Part shown: one piece after another, positions 7,378 to 15,295 of the stretch
Position numbering within the stretch: position 1 is the first letter of the stretch
How the letters are laid out: each line of letters begins with the position of its first letter
From: JABIBT01 sp964471565
GTDB lineage: Archaea; Nanobdellota; Nanobdellia; SCGC-AAA011-G17; PNOQ01
NCBI GenBank assembly: GCA_964471565.1
Contig: CAYYFK010000008.1
Location: 1-26,270 of the forward strand
Direction of reading: 5' to 3'
DNA length: 26,270 nt
Position numbers and translations under genes: made by a program
The notes under the pieces: model-generated
What the model saw: the letters and a program-made list of their open reading frames with translations, nothing else
What the model was told of the DNA's origin: nothing
Database searches by the model: none

Positions 7378-9345
7378 TTATTGATTAGCAAACCTTCCCT
7401 TATCTCCACCATCTCCTTGTCCGCCCAATTCTTTAGGCAACATAGAGAATCCTCCACCACTCATTTTAAAATGTTGGTCGGGCAAAGTATCCCCAAATCC
7501 AAACATATAGGATGAATAAACATCTCTAACATCAGTCCAAGATGGACCATTATCATAAGAATAAAATGGACTATTCAAACCTTCAGCCTCAACAGCATAC
7601 GGAACAGGGCTTAATTTAAATTGATTAATCATTCCACCAGCCTCAACAACAGCAGGTCCAGAATACTTTTTACCTTGTGCTTTTTCAATTGCAGCTATTT
7701 GTTCTTTTATTGGAACATTTCCCATTCCTGGAGCCAAATGAGTATCTCCATATCCAAAATTATCTGTAAGGTGTAAATGCTTAACATGCTTTCCAATTTT
7801 CTTTGCTTCTTCAACAATTTCTTTCTCAGTATATCCATACTTTCTCAGCATATTAATATGCCCAACATCCCATGTAACCCCAAGATTTTTTTCAGCTATT
7901 TTTCTAGCCTTTGACATACTAAATCCTTCTTCCTTAACTAATTTTTCAGCAAATTGTTCCTTAGAAGTTTCAATCATTTTTTTCAAGGAATCTGCCCTTG
8001 ATAAAGTCCACTCTGGATAAACGTTTTCGGCAACAACTAAAGGCATCTTATCTCCAAATTTTTTATAAGCATGAAGAGCAACATTAGAAAAAGTTTCCGC
8101 TGCTTTCTCTTGGGCAACATCATCTATAGGCCTAAATATTTCCGGAGTTTGTAAATCAATTAAAGAATTAGATATCAGTTCTGGAGTAACTCTATATTTA
8201 ATTTCCCCTATAATCTCCTTCTCCATTTCATCTTGCATTCCTAAAATATGCGGAGTCATTTCTCCCCTAGTCATATTTTTTTTATTGTCCATTATCCACT
8301 CATTTATTTTTTTAGAATGCTTATGCTCTATTTCACTCTGTTTTCGAAAATTTTTAGTTAAATCTTTCAGTTCATCTTCTTTGTCTTCATATTCTTTTTT
8401 CTCTCTTTCAGATTTCCCTTCAGGAGTATACCCTTTTTTATAAGTATTATAAACATCGTTCAAATGAGAAAATAAATATTGATCATACTGTTTTTTTTGT
8501 TCTTCATATCTTCCTTCTGTGCTCTTTAGGTTAATAAGTCTCTCTTTCTCCTCTTTACTTATTTGCCCACCTGTTTGGGCATATTTTTGTTCTAGCTTTG
8601 CCAATTCTAATCCTTCGTCAGAATCATATCTCCAATTTCTTTGTAAAGCTTCAGTTTCCTCCTTATTTTTCATCAAACCAAGAAAATTCATTTTTTGCTG
8701 TTCCCAATTACTCTCATTTAAATTTCTCAGTCTTCTATTAACATCCATAGTTTCTTTGCCTTGTAACCATTCAACATCTTCATGAGTTAATTGTTGGATT
8801 TGTCCAGTTTCAGTATTAACAACGCTCATCATCTGTTTTGGATTCAACAAATCTATTCCTCTTTTCTTAGCTTCCTCAATTTCCTGCTCAGTCAAATTTT
8901 CCTTTTTTTTATCCCAAATAGCTGCAGCAACTCCTCCTCCAGATGCATGAATATTTACTGGGATATTTCCATCTGGATCTAATTTATGTGCTCTTTCAAC
9001 AACATCCATAAACTCTTGTTCTGACATTTTCCTTTGATGTTCACTCCATCCCTGTTGGGTAAACCCGGATGGATCAGATTGCGCCGGAGCATGAACAGAT
9101 AATTTACTTTCCGTTAACTTTGCCATCCTTCTCATTTCATCCATATGTTGGGAAGGAATAGAATCAAAAACATCCTGACTTAAAGCACCAATTTCTACAT
9201 TCTTTACACCTTCATTTAATCTCATTCCAAGCTCACCAATTTGATTGGCTGTTTGAGGATTAGTGCTCCAACTCAAATTACCAAAATGCATAGCAAACTC
9301 ATTATCCATCCCATTTCTATACCCATCATGAAATCTATCTACCAT
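7378..9345 (-). CDS. Endonuclease IV/xylose isomerase-like TIM-barrel protein with large insertion
   Basis: A 655-aa protein with split TIM-barrel motifs: VEIGA (49-53), SVHAP (H85), NIHASG (H133), AENVYPEW (E440), TWDVGH (D493, H496), HLHLTD (H525), GDTHLAPGMG (D534, H536) and VVEAGG (E568). These correspond in order to the nine ligands of the trinuclear zinc site of endonuclease IV (H69, H109, E145, D179, H182, H216, D229, H231, E261 in E. coli). Between H133 and E440, about 270 extra residues (roughly 150-420) form a Lys/Glu/Gln-rich, probably coiled-coil insertion. The last 30 residues are Gly-rich and probably disordered. The ATG overlaps the stop of the upstream 481-aa gene by 7 nt, so the two are translated from one operon. 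Either AP endonuclease or sugar isomerase/epimerase activity is possible; the full ligand set favours a trinuclear site. Confidence 0.85.
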   Translation of the reverse strand: MVDRFHDGYRNGMDNEFAMHFGNLSWSTNPQTANQIGELGMRLNEGVKNVEIGALSQDVFDSIPSQHMDEMRRMAKLTESKLSVHAPAQSDPSGFTQQGWSEHQRKMSEQEFMDVVERAHKLDPDGNIPVNIHASGGGVAAAIWDKKKENLTEQEIEEAKKRGIDLLNPKQMMSVVNTETGQIQQLTHEDVEWLQGKETMDVNRRLRNLNESNWEQQKMNFLGLMKNKEETEALQRNWRYDSDEGLELAKLEQKYAQTGGQISKEEKERLINLKSTEGRYEEQKKQYDQYLFSHLNDVYNTYKKGYTPEGKSEREKKEYEDKEDELKDLTKNFRKQSEIEHKHSKKINEWIMDNKKNMTRGEMTPHILGMQDEMEKEIIGEIKYRVTPELISNSLIDLQTPEIFRPIDDVAQEKAAETFSNVALHAYKKFGDKMPLVVAENVYPEWTLSRADSLKKMIETSKEQFAEKLVKEEGFSMSKARKIAEKNLGVTWDVGHINMLRKYGYTEKEIVEEAKKIGKHVKHLHLTDNFGYGDTHLAPGMGNVPIKEQIAAIEKAQGKKYSGPAVVEAGGMINQFKLSPVPYAVEAEGLNSPFYSYDNGPSWTDVRDVYSSYMFGFGDTLPDQHFKMSGGGFSMLPKELGGQGDGGDKGRFANQ

Positions 9346-10784
9346 GTAATCATCCTATGTGCTTTTTTGAAAATCTCATATAAAGTAAAACATCTAGCTT
9401 TAACTAAATTTTCAACCTCATTCAAAACTTTTTTTTCTTCAAATTTTCCTGCTTTTTTCTTAGAAAATCCAGCAACCTTTCCTAGCATATCTCCAAATTT
9501 TCCTAGGTCTTTAAACCCCTTACCTAAAGAAGCAAAAAAATCATCATCTTTTTTCTTTTCTTCTTTCTTTGGATAAATATAAGTATCTAAATCTTCCTGG
9601 AGTTGTTTTAAACTAAACTCTGTAAGTTCTTCAACAAGAGCCATATCCTCATAAACCTCTTGAGCATAAAGATCATCTAAATCTTCTTGAGTAAAAACAT
9701 ACGCCCGAAACCAAACATCTATTGTTCCCATATGGGCAAAATGTTGACTTTGCCCTTGTCTAACTACTTGAGGGGCAGTTCTATAATGAAACTCTGCTTC
9801 TAAACATGCAAAGTAATCCTTCTTAAATTCCATATCTTTATAGGAAGGATGTGCATCTTTTGGATCAAATTTTTTCTTCCCCATCAACTTCAATTCCATT
9901 TTCATATTATCAAATGCTGTAACCATGTCTGGGCTTGGTAACCCTGCTTTAGTTTTGAATTCCTTCATCCCTAATTTTTGAGCAGCTCTCAAATAAGGTC
10001 TAGCCCAGGTAGTATACAATTTTAAACTATCAACTTGTGCTCTCAAATAATTCTTTTCAATATCATATCTTTTCCTTAATTCCTTCTCACTGGCTTCTCT
10101 CCAATTTTTATATTCCTCATATTTTTTCTTAATAATAATTTTAACTCTTTTATTCAAATCCATATTATTTACATCTTTAATTGACTTAGCTTGCATAAAA
10201 GCATCTCTCAACGTAACAAAATTTAAATCTCCTCTTGTCATTTGATTAATACTCCCCAATCCAGTTTTAACATCAACCTGGTCCATCCATATTCCTCTTA
10301 AGGAATACTCCCCAGCTTCACTAACATCAGATTTTTTTGAGTTGGCATCATCATACGCCTGCAATCTCATATCAAATTCCTTTAAATCATAAATTAAATT
10401 AATAATTGTCCTCAAAACAGCATTAACAGTTTCTAAAATTTTCATACCTCTTTCCTGCATAACAGTTGCTCTTGAACCCAATTCCCCAAAAAAACCGCCT
10501 CCAGCACTAGCTTCAAAATCTTCTCCTACCTTATCCACCTCAAATTCAATACCTGAGGGAGGATCTGCCCTCATAAAGTCCAAAGTCCAAAAGTAAACGG
10601 GCTCCAAAGTACTTGAAAAAGTATCATAAATAATATGGTACTCAACAGGTTTCCCACTATCAAACTTAGAAATACCTTTCTCTTTAATCAGTTTTATTAA
10701 TTTCTCTCTCTTTTCCTGTTTTTCTTTAAAAGGAATGTCCTCGTTTTTAAGTTCCTTTCTAAGAGAGATGATACTATCATCCAT
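9339..10784 (-). CDS. Unknown 481-aa protein, operon partner of the TIM-barrel protein
   Basis: I do not recognise this family. The N-terminal 40 residues are charged and helical. Residues 44-70 are aromatic and hydrophobic (EYHIIYDTF, YFWTLDFM). A Gly-rich loop GGGFFG lies near 95-100, followed by a long amphipathic helix (110-145). Residues 205-255 are strongly charged and probably coiled coil. A region with many aromatics and histidines follows (321-362, including FACLEAEFHYR and HFAHMG). Residues 405-450 are Lys/Gly-rich and low in complexity (PKKEEKKKDDD). There is no signal peptide and no clear membrane helix. It is first in a two-gene operon with the TIM-barrel protein, whose start overlaps its stop. 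The TATA box is 26 nt before the ATG, so it is leaderless. Its position suggests an obligate partner; the function is unknown. Confidence 0.8.
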   Translation of the reverse strand: MDDSIISLRKELKNEDIPFKEKQEKREKLIKLIKEKGISKFDSGKPVEYHIIYDTFSSTLEPVYFWTLDFMRADPPSGIEFEVDKVGEDFEASAGGGFFGELGSRATVMQERGMKILETVNAVLRTIINLIYDLKEFDMRLQAYDDANSKKSDVSEAGEYSLRGIWMDQVDVKTGLGSINQMTRGDLNFVTLRDAFMQAKSIKDVNNMDLNKRVKIIIKKKYEEYKNWREASEKELRKRYDIEKNYLRAQVDSLKLYTTWARPYLRAAQKLGMKEFKTKAGLPSPDMVTAFDNMKMELKLMGKKKFDPKDAHPSYKDMEFKKDYFACLEAEFHYRTAPQVVRQGQSQHFAHMGTIDVWFRAYVFTQEDLDDLYAQEVYEDMALVEELTEFSLKQLQEDLDTYIYPKKEEKKKDDDFFASLGKGFKDLGKFGDMLGKVAGFSKKKAGKFEEKKVLNEVENLVKARCFTLYEIFKKAHRMITW

Positions 10785-10805
10785 ACTAAAAATCTGGTTT
10801 AAATG

Positions 10806-10814
10806 TATTTAAAG
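10806..10814 (-). promoter_or_regulatory. TATA box of the 481-aa/TIM-barrel operon
   Basis: CTTTAAATA on the minus strand is centred 26 nt before the ATG at 10784. Leaderless spacing. It sits back to back with the lspA promoter in a 77-nt divergent gap. Confidence 0.6.
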
Positions 10815-10830
10815 ATTTCTATCAACAAAA

Positions 10831-10840
10831 CCTTTTTAAC
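10831..10840 (+). promoter_or_regulatory. TATA box of lspA
   Basis: CCTTTTTAAC is centred about 26 nt before the ATG at 10862. Leaderless spacing. Confidence 0.5.
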
Positions 10841-10861
10841 CATTCAAAAAATAACTAAACT

Positions 10862-11254
10862 ATGAAAAAATTCCTTATAATCTCAGCTTTTATAGTTATT
10901 CTAGACCAAATAACCAAATTTTTACTAACTGATAAGCACTTTTGGTTAATTAACTACACAACAAACACTGGAGCCGCTTTTTCATTGTTTCAAAATCAAA
11001 CATTTCTTTTAACTATAATTTCTTTCTTAGTGGCAATTTTCATATTCTTCTTAGCAAAAAAAGAAAAAAAACTACAAATGCCTCTAGCTTTTATTTTTGG
11101 AGGAACAATTGGGAATCTGATAGATAGATTCTTTTTAGGGTATGTGAGAGATTTCATAGATTTACAAATCTGGCCAATATTTAACGTAGCAGACTCATTC
11201 AATGTAATTGGTGTTTTAATTATAGTTTATTTAGTTCTAAAAAAGAAGATATAA
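10862..11254 (+). CDS. lspA: Signal peptidase II (prolipoprotein signal peptidase)
   Basis: A 130-aa membrane aspartyl protease of the LspA family, which cuts signal peptides just before a lipidated cysteine in bacteria. Conserved motifs: D15-Q-I-T-K in the first helix, NTGAAFS at 35-41, GGTIGNLIDR at 80-89, V-R-D97-FIDL, and FNVAD111S. D97 and D111 fit the catalytic aspartate pair. About four transmembrane helices are visible. The length is slightly short but complete. Signal peptidase II is rare in archaea, so its presence points to a DPANN lineage or to transfer from bacteria. It is transcribed alone, divergently from the 481-aa gene. Candidate substrates in the window are the products of 17585-17803 and 19075-19824. 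Confidence 0.93.
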   Translation: MKKFLIISAFIVILDQITKFLLTDKHFWLINYTTNTGAAFSLFQNQTFLLTIISFLVAIFIFFLAKKEKKLQMPLAFIFGGTIGNLIDRFFLGYVRDFIDLQIWPIFNVADSFNVIGVLIIVYLVLKKKI

Positions 11255-11267
11255 CCAATTTACATAC

Positions 11268-11277
11268 TCTTATAAAC
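11268..11277 (+). promoter_or_regulatory. TATA box of the zinc-ribbon gene
   Basis: CTCTTATAAA is centred about 26 nt before the ATG at 11299, with no Shine-Dalgarno. Leaderless. Confidence 0.55.
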
Positions 11278-11298
11278 AACTCATGTGCCCAAAATACT

Positions 11299-11670
11299 AT
11301 GATAAGATCAGAACGTTTAAAAGGAAAGGGTAAAAGAAGCAACCCAAAGTCCAGTTTTTCTAAAGGGTCCCCTAGAAAAGATGAGAGCTATGAGGAATAT
11401 TCTGACAGAAGAAATTCAGGTAGATCTAACAGAAGAGACTCCAATAAAAGGTTTAGCTCACGTAGCAAAAATAAACCAGAGTTAGAAATGACAAAGGTAA
11501 CTTGTTCAGCTTGTGGTGAAAAATGTGAAGTTCCTTTCAAACCAACTTCATCTAAACCAGTATATTGTAGTAATTGCTATTCAAAAGACAATGGTAAAAA
11601 CTCTAACAAAGATCTTAAAATAATTAATGAGAAACTTGACAAAATAATGGAAGCATTGGATATAAATTAA
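11299..11670 (+). CDS. CxxC-x17-CxxC zinc-ribbon protein with Arg/Ser-rich tail
   Basis: A 123-aa protein in two parts. Residues 1-60 are rich in Arg, Ser, Lys and Gly and probably disordered, like the tails of some RNA helicases. Residues 66-95 form a small zinc ribbon with C69-x2-C72 and C90-x2-C93 separated by exactly 17 residues, plus an extra C76; this spacing matches a small domain class found in DPANN and bacterial genomes. A short C-terminal helix (104-122) may allow oligomerisation. Nucleic-acid binding is a reasonable inference from the basic tail and the ribbon. It is monocistronic; tyrS downstream has its own promoter. Confidence 0.8.
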   Translation: MIRSERLKGKGKRSNPKSSFSKGSPRKDESYEEYSDRRNSGRSNRRDSNKRFSSRSKNKPELEMTKVTCSACGEKCEVPFKPTSSKPVYCSNCYSKDNGKNSNKDLKIINEKLDKIMEALDIN

Positions 11671-11685
11671 TTCTAAAAGAAAAAG

Positions 11686-11697
11686 CTTAAATATAAA
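11686..11697 (+). promoter_or_regulatory. TATA box of the tyrS operon
   Basis: CTTAAATATAAA is centred about 25 nt before the ATG at 11716. Leaderless spacing. Confidence 0.55.
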
Positions 11698-11715
11698 CTA
11701 ATCAAAAACTAACCT

Positions 11716-12666
11716 ATGAACAAATTATACTTAGTAAAAAGAAATACTCAAGAAATAATCTCAGAAGAAAAACTAAAAGGCATTCTAAAAAAGAGATCAC
11801 CAAGAGTTTATTGTGGATACGAACCTTCCGGAGAAATACATCTAGGACACCTAGTAACAATAACTAAATTACTTGATTTACAAGAAGCAGGATTCCAAGT
11901 AGTTGTTTTATTCGCAGATTACCACGCCTACTTAAATCAAAAAGGAGATTGGAAATTTATAAATGAACAAGTAAAACATTGGAAAAAGGGGTTCAAGGCA
12001 GCAGGATTATCAAAGGCAGAATTTGTAGTTGGAAGTTCTTTTCAAACAAAAAAAGAATATCAAGAAGACGTGCTAAAATTATCTTCATCCGTAACTATTA
12101 AGAGAGCATTAAGAAGCATGCAACAAGTAGCAAGAGACATAGAGCATGCAAAAGTTTCACAAGTAATTTATCCATTTATGCAAATAGTAGATATGAAACA
12201 TCTAAAACTAGACGCAGTACAATCAGGGATAGAGCAAAGAAAAATACATATGATGGGTTCCGAAGTATTTTCTAAGATAGATTATAAAACTCCATTATTC
12301 ATACACACTCCATTAATAAATTCACTAAAGGGGCCAGGATCAAAAATGTCATCCTCGGAAGCAGAATCATTTATTTCAATTAGAGATTCAGATGAAGCAA
12401 TAAAGAAAAAAATAAACAAAACACATTGTATCTCTGGAGAAAAAAACAGTCCAGTTCTAGAAATAATAAAGCTAATAATTTTTCCAAGAATAAAAACCTT
12501 CGAAATAAAAAGAGACAAAAAATTTGGAGGAAATCTAAAATTCAAAACATATGAAGAGCTAGAAAAAGGATTCACATCTAAAAAAGTTCATCCACTAGAT
12601 TTAAAGAACTCAGTTTCAGAATATTTAATAAAAATCATAACACCAATAAGAAAAGCTTACAAATGA
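11716..12666 (+). CDS. tyrS: Tyrosyl-tRNA synthetase (archaeal type)
   Basis: A 316-aa class I synthetase. Signature 1 is HLGH at 42-45 within GYEPSGEIHLGH; signature 2 is KMSSS at 210-214. The tyrosine-pocket segments YPFMQIVD (about 152-159) and the spacing to the second signature match archaeal and eukaryotic TyrRS rather than bacterial TyrRS. The length is near the usual 305-320 aa, and the bacterial S4 anticodon domain is absent, as expected. Its stop overlaps the next gene as ATGA, so the three genes from 11716 to 13606 form one operon. Confidence 0.95.
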   Translation: MNKLYLVKRNTQEIISEEKLKGILKKRSPRVYCGYEPSGEIHLGHLVTITKLLDLQEAGFQVVVLFADYHAYLNQKGDWKFINEQVKHWKKGFKAAGLSKAEFVVGSSFQTKKEYQEDVLKLSSSVTIKRALRSMQQVARDIEHAKVSQVIYPFMQIVDMKHLKLDAVQSGIEQRKIHMMGSEVFSKIDYKTPLFIHTPLINSLKGPGSKMSSSEAESFISIRDSDEAIKKKINKTHCISGEKNSPVLEIIKLIIFPRIKTFEIKRDKKFGGNLKFKTYEELEKGFTSKKVHPLDLKNSVSEYLIKIITPIRKAYK

Positions 12667-13196
12667 AATTAATCATTATATACGGTCCACCAGCTTCTGG
12701 AAAACTTACTGTTGCTAAGGAGCTCTCCAAAATTACGGGATATAAATTGCTCCATAACCATCTCTTTGCTGATTTGGCTGGAGAAATATTCGAATTTGGG
12801 AACAAAGATTTCTTTGAATTTATTAATGAGACTAGGCTTAATTTAATTGAAAGGGCATTAAAGAAAAAGGTTGAAGGTATAATCATGACCCTCGTTTATA
12901 TAAAAGGGAAGCACGAACCACTCTTGAGAAAATTAATTAAATTAGTTAATAAAAACAGAGGAACTTATCATTTTGTAAGATTAAAATGCACAAATAAGGA
13001 ACTCCTAAAAAGAGTTAAGTTGCCTTCTAGAAAAAAATATAGAAAACTAACCTCGCAAAAAATTCTTAATCAAAGTTTAAAAGAAGGAGACAAGAATGAA
13101 AAAATAAAATTTGTTAGGAGTTATGAAATAAACAATACTAAAATACCTGCAAAAAAAGTTTCAGAAATGATTAAGGAACATTGTAAATTAAAATGA
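12663..13196 (+). CDS. P-loop nucleotide kinase-like protein
   Basis: A 177-aa protein with a Walker A motif GPPASGKLT at 8-16, typical of small AAA/adenylate-kinase-like kinases. HNHLFADL near residues 31-38 resembles the segment after the P-loop in shikimate- and gluconate-kinase-like proteins. Residues 115-150 are basic and could form a lid (RVKLPSRKKYRKLTS). The phosphate acceptor cannot be told from sequence. Its ATG overlaps the tyrS stop by 4 nt and its own stop overlaps yjbQ by 4 nt, so it is translationally coupled on both sides. Confidence 0.78.
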   Translation: MKLIIIYGPPASGKLTVAKELSKITGYKLLHNHLFADLAGEIFEFGNKDFFEFINETRLNLIERALKKKVEGIIMTLVYIKGKHEPLLRKLIKLVNKNRGTYHFVRLKCTNKELLKRVKLPSRKKYRKLTSQKILNQSLKEGDKNEKIKFVRSYEINNTKIPAKKVSEMIKEHCKLK

Positions 13197-13606
13197 AATC
13201 TCACACAGAATATCTTTATTTCAAAACAGAGAAAAGACAAGAATTTCTAAACATAACTAATGAAGTAGAAAAAGTAATAAAAAAATCAGGAATAAAAGAA
13301 GGTCTAGTTTTAATTAATCCAATGCACATTACTGCAGCAGTTTATGTAAACGACGCAGAATCTGGTTTAATCCAAGATTTCCAAGAATGGTTAGAAAAAC
13401 TAGCTCCATATGGTTTAGATTATAAACATCATCAAACTGGAGAAGATAACGCAGACGCACACATAAAAAGAACCCTAATGGGACACCAAGTTACTATGGC
13501 AATAACAAACAACAAACTAGATTTGGGACCTTGGGAACAAATATATTACGCAGAATTTGACGGTCAAAGAAAAAAGAGAGTTTTAATAAAAATAATTGGA
13601 GAATAA
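13193..13606 (+). CDS. yjbQ: YjbQ/UPF0047 family protein
   Basis: A 137-aa single-domain protein. The family motifs are clear: NPMHITAAVYVND (H45), the HH at 79-80, the NADAH(I)KRTLMGHQV block with H90 and H98, and LGPWEQIYYAEFDG near the C-terminus. Family members form trimers with a clustered histidine metal or phosphate site, and some have been reported to have weak thiamine phosphate synthase activity; the true role is uncertain. Last in the tyrS operon. Its stop touches the stop of the convergent methyltransferase gene with no spacer. Confidence 0.92.
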   Translation: MKSHTEYLYFKTEKRQEFLNITNEVEKVIKKSGIKEGLVLINPMHITAAVYVNDAESGLIQDFQEWLEKLAPYGLDYKHHQTGEDNADAHIKRTLMGHQVTMAITNNKLDLGPWEQIYYAEFDGQRKKRVLIKIIGE

Positions 13607-14218
13607 CTAACCTTTCTTCTCAGCATAAACTTCCAACCATTTCATGCCTCCATCAACAACAGAAACTTCACTAGATAAAACAGTAAAACCTGACTCAACC
13701 AAAAATTCTTTCATTTCTTCTTCTTTGTACAAAACAAAAACTCTTTCTTCATCTAAATATTCAGTTTTAACAACTTTTTTCTCTCCTTCTCCTTCATAAA
13801 CTGCTAAATAAAAAATCCCTCCAGCATCCAAAACTCTATTAAATTCTTTAAAGGTATTCAAAATTTCTTTTTTATCAATATGCTCTAAACAATGCATACA
13901 CCAAATTCCATCAAAAGATTTAACCTTAAATTTCATCTTTCTGAAATCCATAGTTTTAAATTGACCTTTAGGAACATTTTTTTTAGCTTCAGCAATCATA
14001 TTCTTAGCAATATCAATTCCAACAACATCTAATCCCTCTTCCATTAAGTATTCAACATCTCTGCCAATACCACAACCAGCATCCAAAACTCTTTTACCTT
14101 TCAATAAAGAACTAAATTTAGTCAGTTGGAATTGCATCAATTTATGATAGTTATATTTAGAATAAATCGACGCTATCTTATTATAAACTTTAACAGCTTC
14201 TTTTAGCTTGTCTTCCAT
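13607..14218 (-). CDS. Class I SAM-dependent methyltransferase
   Basis: A 203-aa protein with a Rossmann-type SAM-binding core: motif I VLDAGCGIGRD at about 44-54, the acidic motif II residue in VVGIDIA (about 66-72), KTMDFRKM (about 93-100), and WCMHCLEHI with the later strand FYLAVYEG. Substrate unknown; the compact size suits a small-molecule or general methyltransferase. A TATA box lies about 25 nt before the ATG, so it is leaderless and monocistronic. Confidence 0.9.
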   Translation of the reverse strand: MEDKLKEAVKVYNKIASIYSKYNYHKLMQFQLTKFSSLLKGKRVLDAGCGIGRDVEYLMEEGLDVVGIDIAKNMIAEAKKNVPKGQFKTMDFRKMKFKVKSFDGIWCMHCLEHIDKKEILNTFKEFNRVLDAGGIFYLAVYEGEGEKKVVKTEYLDEERVFVLYKEEEMKEFLVESGFTVLSSEVSVVDGGMKWLEVYAEKKG

Positions 14219-14235
14219 AAGAATTAAGACAAAAA

Positions 14236-14248
14236 TAAATTTAAAAGG
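14236..14248 (-). promoter_or_regulatory. TATA box of the methyltransferase gene
   Basis: On the minus strand, CTTTTAAATTTAT is centred about 25 nt before the ATG at 14218. Leaderless spacing. Confidence 0.5.
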
Positions 14249-14270
14249 TTTTCTTTAGTACAAAATAACC

Positions 14271-14714
14271 TTAAAACTTCACTCTTCTTGCTTTTGGAAC
14301 ATAGTTTAAAACTTTATTTCCAGTAGATTTTCCACAACCCAAGAACTCATTTTCATATTTGATTAAAAAATAACCTTTTTCCAACTCTAAATTCAAATCT
14401 TCTCCAGTCATCCAACTAATAAAATCATTTTTCTTTAACTCTAAAATATTTTTCTTTGCTTTAAATAATTGGCTACCATCGATACTTAACCGAACCCCAT
14501 CTTTAACAATACTCAAAAAGTACAAACCAATATTATTTATTTTTAGTTTAGAAAAATCATGCTCTCCGAATTCCTTATTAATAATATAAATTCTATCTCT
14601 TGGTGTTCTAAAAACTAAATATTCTTTGAAATTAAATTCATTTCCAAATTGCTCTTTTAATTGCTTATTTAGCTTCTTTATTTCCTTGCTATTTAATAAA
14701 TCAAAATTTCTCAT
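14271..14714 (-). CDS. Standalone PUA-like RNA-binding protein (RsmF/NSUN tail type)
   Basis: A 147-aa protein. The C-terminal half (about 85-147) resembles the PUA-like domain that normally follows rRNA m5C methyltransferases of the RsmF/NSUN group: SWMTGEDLNLE, then GYFLIKYENEFLGCGKS, and a final NYVPKARRVKF. The N-terminal half (1-80) has a helical start and a VFRTPRDRIYII strand. No methyltransferase domain is attached, so it is either an RNA-binding protein on its own or the partner of a methyltransferase encoded elsewhere. Its ATG overlaps the stop of the HD-domain gene (ATGA). Third gene of the gltX operon, suggesting a tRNA or rRNA role. Confidence 0.72.
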   Translation of the reverse strand: MRNFDLLNSKEIKKLNKQLKEQFGNEFNFKEYLVFRTPRDRIYIINKEFGEHDFSKLKINNIGLYFLSIVKDGVRLSIDGSQLFKAKKNILELKKNDFISWMTGEDLNLELEKGYFLIKYENEFLGCGKSTGNKVLNYVPKARRVKF

Positions 14715-15295
14715 TTTATAGCTTCTTTTCTTTCTTCTAGAAGTTTAAGGTAATATTTTCCAATATTTTCATTATACCATTTTCTTCCATCACTTACATT
14801 TTTTCTTTGTGCCTCTTCAATTACTTTAATTGTTTTTCTGGGGCTTCCATGAACCATTTTACTATAGGCAATAAAACCCTTTTTAGAAACAATCCACATG
14901 AAATCAAAATTATTAAAGATTCTCAAAACTGGTTCATTTGAAAAAGAATCTCCAAAAGCCCAATTATCATGTTTTAGAATTAATCTTTTTATTTCTTTAA
15001 TTTTCTCCTTTGGGTAATTTACTTCTTTTAAGATCTTTTCAGCAATTTTCTCTCCTTCAACAGAATGTAATTTCCTAACATCTAATTTTAGGGGGTCTGC
15101 ATTTTTTGGAACCTTAGAATACCCAACATCATGCAAAACAACTAAAGGAATTAAAATATCATAATCAACTTCTCTTTCATCTACAAACTCTGGAATAATT
15201 TTAAATAGCCACTTAATGTGTTCAACATCCCATTTTCTTCCCTTTTTGTAGAAGGGTATAGACTTCTCCAAAATTTTTTTGAATATTTCTCTCAT
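14711..15295 (-). CDS. HD-domain phosphohydrolase
   Basis: A 194-aa protein with the HD metal-site pattern: H26 in DVEHIKW, the H55-D56 doublet in VVLHDVGYS, H77 in LHSVEGEK, H109-D110 in ILKHDNW, and D131. HD proteins hydrolyse phosphate esters of nucleotides or RNA; the substrate is unknown here. The second HD-like pair is typical of the YfbR/YedJ type. It overlaps gltX upstream and the PUA-like gene downstream, each by 4 nt, so all three are coupled. Confidence 0.88.
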   Translation of the reverse strand: MREIFKKILEKSIPFYKKGRKWDVEHIKWLFKIIPEFVDEREVDYDILIPLVVLHDVGYSKVPKNADPLKLDVRKLHSVEGEKIAEKILKEVNYPKEKIKEIKRLILKHDNWAFGDSFSNEPVLRIFNNFDFMWIVSKKGFIAYSKMVHGSPRKTIKVIEEAQRKNVSDGRKWYNENIGKYYLKLLEERKEAIK

